From UBA5704 sp036380715 (GTDB taxonomy: Bacteria; Acidobacteriota; Thermoanaerobaculia; Multivoradales; UBA5704): DNA of 49,500 nt. Below, piece after piece: positions 34,309-41,697 of this stretch. The notes under the pieces are model-generated. The model was given only the letters and a program-made list of their open reading frames with translations, made no database searches and was not told the DNA's origin. A program made the translations under genes and the position numbers. Within the stretch, counting starts at the first letter, position 1. Every line of letters starts with the position of its first letter. The stretch is taken from assembly GCA_036380715.1 (NCBI GenBank), contig DASVEF010000038.1, positions 1-49,500 of the forward strand, written 5' to 3'.

Positions 34309-36096
34309 ATGCCCAGACGTTACGAGGCTCTGGAAGAGCCCTCCTCATTCCCTCTCCGGCCGGCCACGGCGCTGCGCCAGGCTCTCCGCCACGGCTACAC
34401 CCGCCAGGATCTGCGGTCCGACCTGATGGCCGGGATCGTGGTCGGGATCGTCGCGCTGCCGCTCTCCATGGCCCTGGCCGTGGCCTCGGGGGTAGCCCCC
34501 CAGTACGGCCTCTACACGGCCATCGTGGCGGGCGCGGTGATCGCCGCCCTGGGCGGTTCGATGGTGCAGGTCTCGGGACCGACCGCGGCCTTCGTCGTGC
34601 TGCTCGCCCCCATTTCCGCCCGGTTCGGGCTGGGGGGGCTGGTGATGGCCTCGATGATGGCCGGGCTGGTCCTGATGCTGATGGGGATCCTCCGCCTCGG
34701 CGGGTTGATCCAGTTCGTCCCCTATCCGGTCACCACCGGCTTCACGACGGGCATCGCGGTGGTCATCGCCACCCTCCAGCTCAAGGACTTCCTCGGGCTG
34801 ACGGTGCACGACATGCCCGAGCACTACCTGGAGCGGGTGGCGGCGCTCGCCCGGGCTGTACCGACGATCCAGTGGGACGACTTGGCGGTCGGGGCGTTCA
34901 CTCTGGCCGTCCTCCTGCTGTGGCCGCGCGTCACCCGGAAGGTGCCGGCGCCGCTGGTCGCGCTGAGCCTCGCCGCCGTGGGCGCGGCGCTGCTCTCCCA
35001 GTGGGTGACCGGGTTCGAGGTGGCCACGATCCGCAGCCGGTTCCACTACGAGGTCGGGGGGCAGATGCTCGCGGGCATCCCGCAGCTCCCGCCGCTGCCG
35101 GTCCTCCCCTGGCGGCTGCCGGGGCCGGACGGCGCCCCGCTGGGATTCTCCCTCGATCTTCTGCGGGAGCTCGCTCCGTCGGCCTTCGCCATCGCCATGC
35201 TCGGGGCCATCGAGTCGCTGCTCTCCGCCGTGGTCGCCGACGGCATGACCGGCGGCTCGCACGATCCGGACGCCGAGCTGATGGCGCAGGGCACGGGCAA
35301 CCTCATTGCCCCGTTCTTCGGCGGCATCGCGGCCACGGGAGCGCTCGCCCGCACGGCGACCAACGTCCGCTCCGGCGCGCGCTCGCCGCTCGCCGCGATC
35401 TTCCACGCGGCGTTCGTGCTGCTGGCCGTGCTGGCCCTGGCGCCGGTCCTGGGCTTTCTCCCCATGGCGTCCCTCGCCGCCCTGCTCCTGATCGTCGCCT
35501 GGAACATGAGCGAGGTGAAGCACTTCGCCCATGCCCTGCGGGTGGCGCCGCGCAGCGACGTGCTGGTGCTGCTGACCTGCTTCGGGCTGACCGTGGTCTT
35601 CGACATGGTGATCTCGGTGACCGTGGGGGTCATGCTGGCGGCCCTCCTCTTCATGCGGCGGATGGCCGAGATCTCCAGCGGCCGGCTGGTGGACCAGCAC
35701 CCGCTGGTCGCCGGGCTGCCGCGGGACGTGATGGTTTATGAAGTGGCGGGCCCCCTCTTCTTCGGCGCGGCGCAGAAGGCGATGAGCGCTCTCCACCGGG
35801 TGCCGAGCGGCGTGAAAGTGGTCCTCTTCGACCTCTCCTCGGTGCCGGCGATGGACGCGACCGGCCTCGTCAGCCTGGAAGCCGCGGTCGAGCGTCTCCA
35901 GGCGCTGGGGATCTCCGTGGTCCTGGCCGGCGTGCAGGCCCAGCCCATGCGCGTCCTCGCCCGCTCGGGCATCCACCGCCGCCGGCGGGGGAAGATCGCC
36001 GTTTTCCGCTCCATGGAGCGGGCCGTGGCCGCCGCGAGAGCGAAATCCCGCCTGGAACGGACGGGGACAGGCTCGATCGTCCCCCGGCCAACGTAG
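34309..36096 (+). CDS. SulP-family anion transporter with STAS domain
   Basis: 595 residues with 10-12 helices. VGIVALPLSMALAVASGVAP, then QVSGPTAAFVVLLAP and GNLIAPFFGGIAATGALART are SulP signatures. The C-terminal STAS domain (about 470-575) contains VVLFDLSSVPAMDATGLVSL. Members move sulfate, bicarbonate or other anions, often with Na or H. The substrate cannot be told from sequence; no sulfate-assimilation or carbonic anhydrase gene is adjacent. The C-terminus has extra basic residues. Confidence 0.92.
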   Translation: MPRRYEALEEPSSFPLRPATALRQALRHGYTRQDLRSDLMAGIVVGIVALPLSMALAVASGVAPQYGLYTAIVAGAVIAALGGSMVQVSGPTAAFVVLLAPISARFGLGGLVMASMMAGLVLMLMGILRLGGLIQFVPYPVTTGFTTGIAVVIATLQLKDFLGLTVHDMPEHYLERVAALARAVPTIQWDDLAVGAFTLAVLLLWPRVTRKVPAPLVALSLAAVGAALLSQWVTGFEVATIRSRFHYEVGGQMLAGIPQLPPLPVLPWRLPGPDGAPLGFSLDLLRELAPSAFAIAMLGAIESLLSAVVADGMTGGSHDPDAELMAQGTGNLIAPFFGGIAATGALARTATNVRSGARSPLAAIFHAAFVLLAVLALAPVLGFLPMASLAALLLIVAWNMSEVKHFAHALRVAPRSDVLVLLTCFGLTVVFDMVISVTVGVMLAALLFMRRMAEISSGRLVDQHPLVAGLPRDVMVYEVAGPLFFGAAQKAMSALHRVPSGVKVVLFDLSSVPAMDATGLVSLEAAVERLQALGISVVLAGVQAQPMRVLARSGIHRRRRGKIAVFRSMERAVAAARAKSRLERTGTGSIVPRPT

Positions 36097-36168
36097 AACG
36101 ATGGAAGCAGGTCATGACCTTGCGAGAATTTTTGGGGTAGACTCAGGCCCATATCAAGGAGGAGAGAT

Positions 36169-36405
36169 ATGAGGAAATTGCTGCTTCTGGTCGCAATGGT
36201 CGGAATCCTTCTGTCTGTCATGCCTTCGCCGGACGCCCAGGCCTGCACGTTCTGCAACCTCAACGGCTATTCTTCCTGCCCCGACCTGGACGGCACGAGC
36301 TGCGCGAAGGCGGGCGATTACCGGCGCTGCTGGGTTCCGCCGGCCTGCTACTGCGAGTGGGGTGCCTGCACCTGCGACGGGACGAAGTGGTCGTGCTTCT
36401 GGTAG
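36169..36405 (+). CDS. Secreted cysteine-rich small protein
   Basis: 78 residues: a signal peptide (about 1-25, ending DAQA) and a mature part of about 53 residues with ten Cys, arranged as CTFC, SSC, TSC, RRC, PACYC, GACTC and WSC. AAGGAGGAGAG sits directly before the ATG, and a TAGACT -10-like hexamer lies at 36138-36143. The even Cys count suggests five disulfides in an extracytoplasmic micro-protein. Its family and function are unknown. The strong ribosome-binding site and signal peptide argue that it is a real gene. Confidence 0.78.
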   Translation: MRKLLLLVAMVGILLSVMPSPDAQACTFCNLNGYSSCPDLDGTSCAKAGDYRRCWVPPACYCEWGACTCDGTKWSCFW

Positions 36406-36456
36406 ACGCCGCCCGCACGGCCGATCGTCCGAACCTCCTGTAGTCCCGCATTCCGA

Positions 36457-36482
36457 CCCTCACCCCCTTGGCGGGGTGAGGG
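36457..36482 (+). terminator. Hairpin after the Cys-rich gene, related to repeat family 1
   Basis: CCCTCACCCC and GGGGTGAGGG form a perfect 10-bp stem around CTTGGC. The arms are the outermost bases of the family 1 element without its core. It may be a collapsed remnant now used as a terminator. Confidence 0.55.
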
Positions 36483-36525
36483 CTCCGGTTTCCTCCTCCT
36501 CCCCTGCCGTGTCTAACCGGATACC

Positions 36526-37131
36526 ATGGACACCACGAGAGCAGCGACCGTGACAAGCTTTTGGGGAAGCGAGCCCCGAGAACGAGGGGACGGCGAGGAG
36601 GGGCGGCTGCTGGCCGCTCTGGCCGCCGGCGACCGCGAGGCGGCGGAGCGTCTGGTCGAGCGGACGTATCGCACGGTCTACGCCCTGCTCCGCAGGCTCT
36701 GCGGCGATGTCGATCTGGCGTCCGACCTCACCCAGGAGACCTACCGGAAGGCCTGGGACTCCCTGGATGGGTTCAACGGCCGGTCCCAGTTCTCCACCTG
36801 GCTCTGCCGCATCGCCTACAACACTTTCCTCAATCACCTCCGGCGACCTCGCCGTCTGGTCCCTCTCGAAGAGAAGCATCAGGCGACCGTGGCCGACCCC
36901 GCGCCCGCGGCCGACGAGTCGGTCGGCCAAGCGGTGGCGGGAGACCGTCTGCGGCGCGCGGTCCTCGCGCTGCCCGATGATCTGCGCTTCACTGTGACGG
37001 CCCTCTTCTGGGGGGACCTGTCGGTCCGCGAGATCGCCCTGCACGAGGGGGTCACCCCCGTCGCCATCCGGAAACGACTCAAGCGTGCGCTCCGCGCGCT
37101 CGCCTCGGCGCTCGAGGAGGAGGCCCGATGA
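36526..37131 (+). CDS. ECF-type RNA polymerase sigma factor
   Basis: 201 residues. Region 2 (about 25-100) has DVDLASDLTQETYRKAWDSL, then FSTWLCRIAYNTFLNHLRR. Region 4 (about 140-195) has LPDDLRFTVTALFWGDLS and the helix-turn-helix VREIALHEGVTPVAIRKRLK. A short N-terminal extension precedes region 2. It directs RNA polymerase to specific promoters when its anti-sigma factor releases it. The stop overlaps the next gene as ATGA, so the two are translationally coupled. Confidence 0.92.
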   Translation: MDTTRAATVTSFWGSEPRERGDGEEGRLLAALAAGDREAAERLVERTYRTVYALLRRLCGDVDLASDLTQETYRKAWDSLDGFNGRSQFSTWLCRIAYNTFLNHLRRPRRLVPLEEKHQATVADPAPAADESVGQAVAGDRLRRAVLALPDDLRFTVTALFWGDLSVREIALHEGVTPVAIRKRLKRALRALASALEEEAR

Positions 37132-39416
37132 ACAGACTGAGAACGAGCGAGATCGCCCGCCGGCTGGCCGAGCGCGACGACGTCGAGCCGCCGGAGGGCT
37201 TGCTGGAGAAGATCAAGGGCGAGATCCCGCCGGCGCTCTCCGTGGCCCCGGAGATCGCGGCGAAGCTCCCCGCGCAGGAGCGGGCGCCGCAGCGCCGCCC
37301 GTGGCTGATCGCGGCCTCGGTGGCCGCGGCGGTCTGCGGCGGCGTGCTGGCCCTGCAGGTGATGGAGAGGATGCCCAGCGACGAGATGGCCTACGAGGCC
37401 GAGGAGGCGCCGTCCCCTGAGGTTCCTCCGGAGAGCCGCGCCGTGCCGCAAGCCCCGGCTCCTGCCCAGCCCTCGGTCGAGGAGAAGGACGCCGCGGCTG
37501 ACGAGAGCCTCGGCGTCGAGGAGCCCGGCGCGCGGGCGGACGAGAGCCTCAGGCTTCGTAGAGAAGCCCCGAAACCTGAAAGGAAGGTCGAGGGGGGAGT
37601 CGTCGGCGGAGCCGTTGGAGGGACGGTCAAGGATGAGTTCGCGTCCAAGTACAGAGTGGACGGGGTCGTCATCACCGACATGGCTGCGCCCGGCACCAAA
37701 CCTCAGCTCTATGATTTCGACTCCTTTGAGGAGATGGAGACCACGACTGTAACTCCTCCACCTCCTCCCGCGGCCGAGCCTGCGCCCCCTCCTCCGGCTC
37801 CCGCGCCGGAGCCTCCGCCCCCGGCGCAGGTGGAGGACACCATCACTGTCCTCGGGGAGTCTCCCTTGCTCGACGAGCGCCGGATCTCGACGGGCTCCGC
37901 GGTCAGCCAGAAGGAGCTGGAGAAGGTCCCCACGGCCCGGGATCCATGGGCCAAGCTCCAGAAGACGCCCGGCGTCCTGACCGACCGGATCAACGTCGGG
38001 GGGAACGAGTCGAGCCAGCGGCAATTCTATGAGGGCCCGAGCGCGGCCTCGAATACGGCCCAGACGCGGGTCCTCTTCACCGAGACCCAGGTCGACCGGC
38101 TGTCGACCTTCTCGCTGGACGTGGACACCGCTTCGTACACGGTGGTGCGGAACTACCTCCGCAGCGGCCAACTGCCGCCGCCGCCGGTGGTGCGGGTCGA
38201 GGAGGTCGTCAACTTCTTCTCCTACGGCGATCCGGCGCCCACGCGGGGTGCGTTCGCGATCCGCGCCGAGGGCGCCCCTTCGCCCTTCGCGCCGGGTCCC
38301 GAATACCGGCTGCTGCGCTTCAACCTGCGGGCTCGCGAGGTGAGGCCGGAGAACCGCAGGCCCGCCGTGCTGACGCTCGTCATCGACATCTCCAACTCGA
38401 TGAACGAGGACAACCGGCTGGGGCTGGTCAAGAAGGCGATCCCTCTGCTCCTGGAGCAGATGCGCCCCCAGGACAAGGTCGGCGTGGTGGTCTACGGGAA
38501 CATCGCCCGCGTGGTGCTGGAGCCTACCGCCGACCGCGAGGCGGTGCGCCGCGCGGCCGAAGGGCTCGTCCCGGAGGGCTCCACCAACGTCGAGCAGGGG
38601 CTGGTGCTGGGGTATGCGATGGCCACCCGGCATTTCCGCCCCGGCGGGATCAACCGGGTCGTCCTCTGCTCGGACGGCGTGGCCAACGTCGGGCGGACCA
38701 CTGCCGAGGGCATCCTGGAGCGCATCGGGGGGGCGGCGAAGGGAGGGATCGAGCTGACCACCCTCGGCTTCGGCATGGGGGAGTACAACGACACCTTCAT
38801 GGAGCATCTCGCGGACAAGGGGAACGGCCGTTATGCCTACGTGGACACCCTCGACGAAGCGCGCCGGGTCCTGGTGGACGAGATCACCGGGTCGCTGCTG
38901 ACGGTCGCCAGGGATGCTAAAGCCCAGGTGGACTTCAACCCCTCGACGGTCGAGCGCTGGCGGCTGATCGGCTATGAGAACCGGCTGATTCCGGACCGGC
39001 GGTTCCGCGACAATTCGATTGACGCGGGCGAGATCGGCGCCGGGCACAGCGTGACCGCCCTCTACGAGGTCAAGCTCAAGCCCGGAGCCCGTCCGGAGCA
39101 GCGGATCGCCACCTTCCAGCTCCGCTTCCGCGAGCCCGACATGGGCGCGCTGCAGGAGACAGCGCGCGAGCTGCGGGTCTCGGACCTCGCGCCGAGCTGG
39201 GAGAAAGCCTCGCCAGGGCTGCGTTTCGCCTCGGTGGTCGCCGAGCTCGCGGAGATCCTCAAGCAGTCTCCCGAGGCGGCGGACGGCAATCTGAAGCGGG
39301 TCCTCCGCCGGCTCAACCAGGTCGCTCCCGCGTTCGAGAAGTCCTCGCGGGCCGCAGACGTCGCCGATCTCGTCAAACTGGTGCGCACGGCGGTGAGGCT
39401 TCAAGGGGTGAGATGA
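37128..39416 (+). CDS. Membrane-anchored YfbK-like VWA protein with TonB-receptor plug fragments, probable anti-sigma partner
   Basis: 762 residues. A cytoplasmic head (1-56; PPEGLLEKIKGEIP) and one membrane helix (about 57-77) resemble short anti-sigma factors. The outer part has a Glu/Pro-rich linker and then two pieces typical of TonB-dependent receptor plugs: VDGVVITDM...YDFDSFEEME (about 176-205) and TVLGESPLLD-like to PTARDPW and RINVGGNESS (about 238-303). In receptors these occur in the opposite order. A YfbK N-terminal domain (about 325-400), a VWA domain (from about 412, MIDAS in DISNSM) and a DUF3520-like C-terminus follow. It is coupled to the sigma gene. The VWA call is firm; the anti-sigma role is inferred. 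Confidence 0.85.
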   Translation: MNRLRTSEIARRLAERDDVEPPEGLLEKIKGEIPPALSVAPEIAAKLPAQERAPQRRPWLIAASVAAAVCGGVLALQVMERMPSDEMAYEAEEAPSPEVPPESRAVPQAPAPAQPSVEEKDAAADESLGVEEPGARADESLRLRREAPKPERKVEGGVVGGAVGGTVKDEFASKYRVDGVVITDMAAPGTKPQLYDFDSFEEMETTTVTPPPPPAAEPAPPPPAPAPEPPPPAQVEDTITVLGESPLLDERRISTGSAVSQKELEKVPTARDPWAKLQKTPGVLTDRINVGGNESSQRQFYEGPSAASNTAQTRVLFTETQVDRLSTFSLDVDTASYTVVRNYLRSGQLPPPPVVRVEEVVNFFSYGDPAPTRGAFAIRAEGAPSPFAPGPEYRLLRFNLRAREVRPENRRPAVLTLVIDISNSMNEDNRLGLVKKAIPLLLEQMRPQDKVGVVVYGNIARVVLEPTADREAVRRAAEGLVPEGSTNVEQGLVLGYAMATRHFRPGGINRVVLCSDGVANVGRTTAEGILERIGGAAKGGIELTTLGFGMGEYNDTFMEHLADKGNGRYAYVDTLDEARRVLVDEITGSLLTVARDAKAQVDFNPSTVERWRLIGYENRLIPDRRFRDNSIDAGEIGAGHSVTALYEVKLKPGARPEQRIATFQLRFREPDMGALQETARELRVSDLAPSWEKASPGLRFASVVAELAEILKQSPEAADGNLKRVLRRLNQVAPAFEKSSRAADVADLVKLVRTAVRLQGVR

Positions 39417-39460
39417 GGGAGCGGCAGAATCTTGCAGAAACGCAGGCTAGAATCCGGGCT

Positions 39461-39949
39461 ATGCCCGGCCGTCCCCTCTACCGGATCGTCCTCTCGAAGG
39501 AAGACTTCAAGTTCTCGGCCGCCCACTTCACCCTCTTCCCGGATGGCCGCGCCGAGCTCCTCCACGGCCACAACTACCGCGTCCAGGTCGAGCTCGCCGG
39601 CAGCGGGCTGGACGAGGAGGGATTGCTCGTCGACCTGGAGAGCTTCAAGAAGACTCTGCGGCAGCGGTGCGCGCGCCTGGACAGCCGGACCCTCCTGCCG
39701 GCGGAGAGCGCCCGCCTGCAGTGGACCCAGGAAGGGGACGCGGTGGAGATCCGCTTCGAAGGGCGCGCCTACCGCTTCCCGGCCGACGACGTGCTCCTGC
39801 TGCCGCTGGTGAACACCTCGATCGAGTTGCTGGCGCGGATGCTCTGGGACGAGCTGGCTCCGCATCTCGCGGGCTCCCTGGTGGAGACCCTGGCGGTCGC
39901 GGTCGAGGAAGCGGCGGGGCAGCGGTGCTGGTACGAGAGCCCCCTCTAG
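39461..39949 (+). CDS. 6-pyruvoyl-tetrahydropterin synthase/QueD family protein
   Basis: 162 residues. DFKFSAAHFTLFPD and ELLHGHNYRVQVEL supply the three zinc His ligands (AAH, HGH). The catalytic Cys of QueD (before the HGH) is not apparent, and the usual LDHxxLN is LDSRTLLP here; an insert of about 25 residues follows it. VNTSIELLARMLWDEL is the family's NxTxExLA helix. The protein is a PTPS-fold enzyme acting on a pterin, but the altered active site means the reaction could differ. Its end overlaps the convergent glycosyltransferase by four bases. Confidence 0.78.
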   Translation: MPGRPLYRIVLSKEDFKFSAAHFTLFPDGRAELLHGHNYRVQVELAGSGLDEEGLLVDLESFKKTLRQRCARLDSRTLLPAESARLQWTQEGDAVEIRFEGRAYRFPADDVLLLPLVNTSIELLARMLWDELAPHLAGSLVETLAVAVEEAAGQRCWYESPL

Positions 39950-41055
39950 ACCCGGATCTCCCGCCCCTTCCAACTCGCCAGCCGGCCCCGCCGGCGGTCC
40001 AGGACGCCCAGCCCCAGCACGCCCGCCAGCAGCAGGGCGTCCAGGGGATAGAGGAGGCCGTAGAGAGGCGGGTGCCCGCTGCCGGCTCGGAAGACCGCCG
40101 AGGCCGACGCGCCGGCAGTCCACAGGATTGCGGCCTCCACCCAGTGTCCGGCGAGCAGGGCGGCGAGCAGGGCGAGGACGGGAACGAGGAGCGTGGCGAG
40201 GAGGGTGACCGCGGTCCCCGGCCGGTTTCCGAACAGCCCGCCGAGATTGCGCCGCCAGCCTCGCCAGGCCTCGCCCCAGCCGCGGTACATGCGGACCCGG
40301 AGGAGGTCCGGGGCGCGGAGGAAAGCGGTGCGCCCCCCTTGCTCGCGCAGGCGTCTGGCGATCGCCACGTCGTCGATGGCCTCGCCGCGCACCGCCTCGA
40401 AGCCGCCGGCGCGTTCCCAGGCTTCTCTCCGCAGGAGCAGGAACTGGCCGTTGGCGACCGGCGGACCGGCGCCCGCGGCCGCGGCCTCCCAGTCGCCGAG
40501 AAGGGCGTCGAGCAGGGCGAAGACCGCGGGGATCAGCAGATTCTCCCCGAGCCCCCGCGCCTCCTGCCAGCCGGCGACCGATACCGCGTCCGACCGGCCG
40601 GCTTCAGCCGCCGCCAGCGCCCGGGCCAGCAGGTCGGGGTGGTGGCGCGCGTCGGCGTCGGTGAGCAGGATCCACGGGGTGCCGGCCTCGCGAAACCCCG
40701 CGGAGAGCGCGTGGACCTTCCCGCGCCAGCCGTCCGGCAGAGGTCCGGCCTGGAGCAGGGTGAGGCGAGGCTCGGCAACGGCGCGGCCGGCGGCGAGCGC
40801 GGCGGTGGCGTCCGTCGAGCCGTCGTCGATCACCCGTACCCGGGGGAGCGCCGTCTGGGCCAGCAGAGTGTCCAGGCAGTCGAGGACGTTGCGCTCCTCG
40901 TCGCGCACCGGCAGGAGCACGGTGACCTCTCCCGGAGGGAGACCGGCGTCGGAGGGGGGGAGGACGGGAGCTCGCCGCCGCCGCTCCTCGGCTCTCAGCG
41001 CCAGCCCCAGGAGGCCGGCGCCGAGAAGGAGAGAAGCGGCAAGGGAGAGCGTCAC
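39946..41055 (-). CDS. Family 2 membrane glycosyltransferase
   Basis: 369 residues. An N-terminal helix (about 3-20) precedes the GT-A fold with VTVLLPVRDEERNVLDCLD, VIDDGSTDAT, LTDADARHHPD, and GGFEAVRGEAIDDVAIARRL. C-terminal membrane helices (about 280-350) follow. It is close in layout to HpnB-like or carotenoid/hopanoid-type transferases, but the acceptor is unknown. It lies 16 bases downstream of the SelW-like selenoprotein gene on the same strand, so the two probably share a promoter. Confidence 0.88.
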   Translation of the reverse strand: MTLSLAASLLLGAGLLGLALRAEERRRRAPVLPPSDAGLPPGEVTVLLPVRDEERNVLDCLDTLLAQTALPRVRVIDDGSTDATAALAAGRAVAEPRLTLLQAGPLPDGWRGKVHALSAGFREAGTPWILLTDADARHHPDLLARALAAAEAGRSDAVSVAGWQEARGLGENLLIPAVFALLDALLGDWEAAAAGAGPPVANGQFLLLRREAWERAGGFEAVRGEAIDDVAIARRLREQGGRTAFLRAPDLLRVRMYRGWGEAWRGWRRNLGGLFGNRPGTAVTLLATLLVPVLALLAALLAGHWVEAAILWTAGASASAVFRAGSGHPPLYGLLYPLDALLLAGVLGLGVLDRRRGRLASWKGREIRV

Positions 41056-41071
41056 GCCGTGAATGGCCGGG

Positions 41072-41314
41072 TCAGCCGGCCGCGACCTTCTGCTGGAGCT
41101 TGGAGACGACCTCGCCGGGCTCGGGGAAGCGGCCCGTGCTCTTCTTGGAGAAGACGAGCTCGTTGTCGACGACGACCTCGAAGACGCCCCCGCGGCCTTT
41201 GACCAGTTGGGGCTTGAGGCCCAGCTTTTTCTCGATCTCGTCCGCCAGACCGGCGGCTCGAGGGTAGTAGTTTCACATCGTGCAGTATTCGATGGTCACG
41301 TGGGAAGACGGCAT
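41072..41314 (-). CDS. SelW/Rdx-family selenoprotein with in-frame UGA (selenocysteine)
   Basis: 80 residues if the TGA at 41275-41273 (codon 14) is read as selenocysteine. The frame starts at ATG 41314, with AAAGGAGGTG at an ideal distance and a TATAAT box upstream. It reads IEYCTM-Sec-NYYPRAAGLADE, then GRGGVFEVVVDNELVFSKKS and FPEPGEVVSKL, ending at 41072. The CxxU redox motif, the thioredoxin-like fold and the FP-x-PGEV ending match the SelT/SelW/SelH family; most bacterial members have Cys at this site. Sense continues unbroken across the TGA and a SECIS-like hairpin follows. A conventional reading would give only a 13-residue peptide. The likely role is as a small thiol/selenol redox protein. 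It lies upstream of a glycosyltransferase in the same direction. Confidence 0.86.
41237..41262 (-). promoter_or_regulatory. Bacterial SECIS-like hairpin
   Basis: Starting 10 bases after the UGA, CUCG pairs with CGAG and CCGCC pairs with GGCGG, with an AG/A internal loop, closing on the 5-base loop GGUCU. The loop begins 22 bases after the UGA. The E. coli fdhF SECIS has AGGUCU in its loop at a comparable distance. The bulged U of the E. coli element is not present. SelB would bind it to deliver Sec-tRNA. Confidence 0.72.
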
Positions 41315-41336
41315 ACCCCCACCTCCTTTCCCCCCG

Positions 41337-41342
41337 ATTATA
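41337..41342 (-). promoter_or_regulatory. TATAAT -10 element for the selenoprotein operon
   Basis: A perfect TATAAT on the minus strand, 22 bases before the ATG at 41314. It gives a leader of about 15 bases that is filled by the Shine-Dalgarno sequence. No good -35 is seen. Confidence 0.6.
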
Positions 41343-41500
41343 CCTGGGCTTCTATCCCTCCTCTTCAGAGAGGAATGAAATGGGACCGAGGGCCTGTTGG
41401 AAATCTACAAGGTGCGGCTGGAGGCCCAAACGGGACAAAGTCGCCAAAAAACTTTGATCTGGGGGCTAGCTTTCGGCTGTGCCTATGAGTATAATCGAGA

Positions 41501-41523
41501 TTGTTCAACATAACTGTGAGCAA
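41501..41523. promoter_or_regulatory. Candidate ArsR-family operator
   Basis: TTGTTCA and TGAGCAA (six of seven bases complementary) flank nine bases. The site begins five bases after a TATAAT element, so a bound regulator would block transcription start. ArsR/SmtB regulators usually repress their own gene from such repeats. Confidence 0.45.
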
Positions 41524-41625
41524 GTCCTTGATGACAAACCACTTCGGGCCCGAGATCCTGAACCAGGAACGCGGGTGTCCCGGTGAGGAATGTAGAGGAC
41601 ACTTAGATAGCAAACAAGAGCTTGC

Positions 41626-41645
41626 CCGTCGTGGCAGCACGACGG
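41626..41645 (+). other. Perfect hairpin in the arsR leader
   Basis: CCGTCGTG and CACGACGG form an 8-bp stem with a GCAG tetraloop, ending 52 bases before the arsR ATG. No U-run follows, so it is not an ordinary terminator. It may shape the leader RNA or stabilise it. Confidence 0.5.
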
Positions 41646-41697
41646 TTCAAGAGGTGAACGTTTCCCTTAACGTCCCACATGACCTGGAGGTACGCAA

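Larger units (their letters stand above)
41343..41697. other. Intergenic region between the selenoprotein and arsR genes
   Basis: About 350 bases of lower GC than the surrounding genes. It contains a perfect TATAAT (41490-41495, plus strand), an inverted repeat at 41501-41523, and a perfect hairpin at 41626-41645. A 66-codon open frame (41501-41701) overlaps the arsR start as ATGA, but its codon use and composition do not look like a real gene. If the TATAAT is used, arsR has a leader of nearly 200 bases. Confidence 0.5.

Noticed and set aside
41052..41276. A 74-codon frame on the minus strand over the SelW-like gene
   Set aside because: It is a +1 shadow that begins after the UGA. Its protein is Arg-rich with no family resemblance, while the frame crossing the UGA gives a clean Rdx domain.
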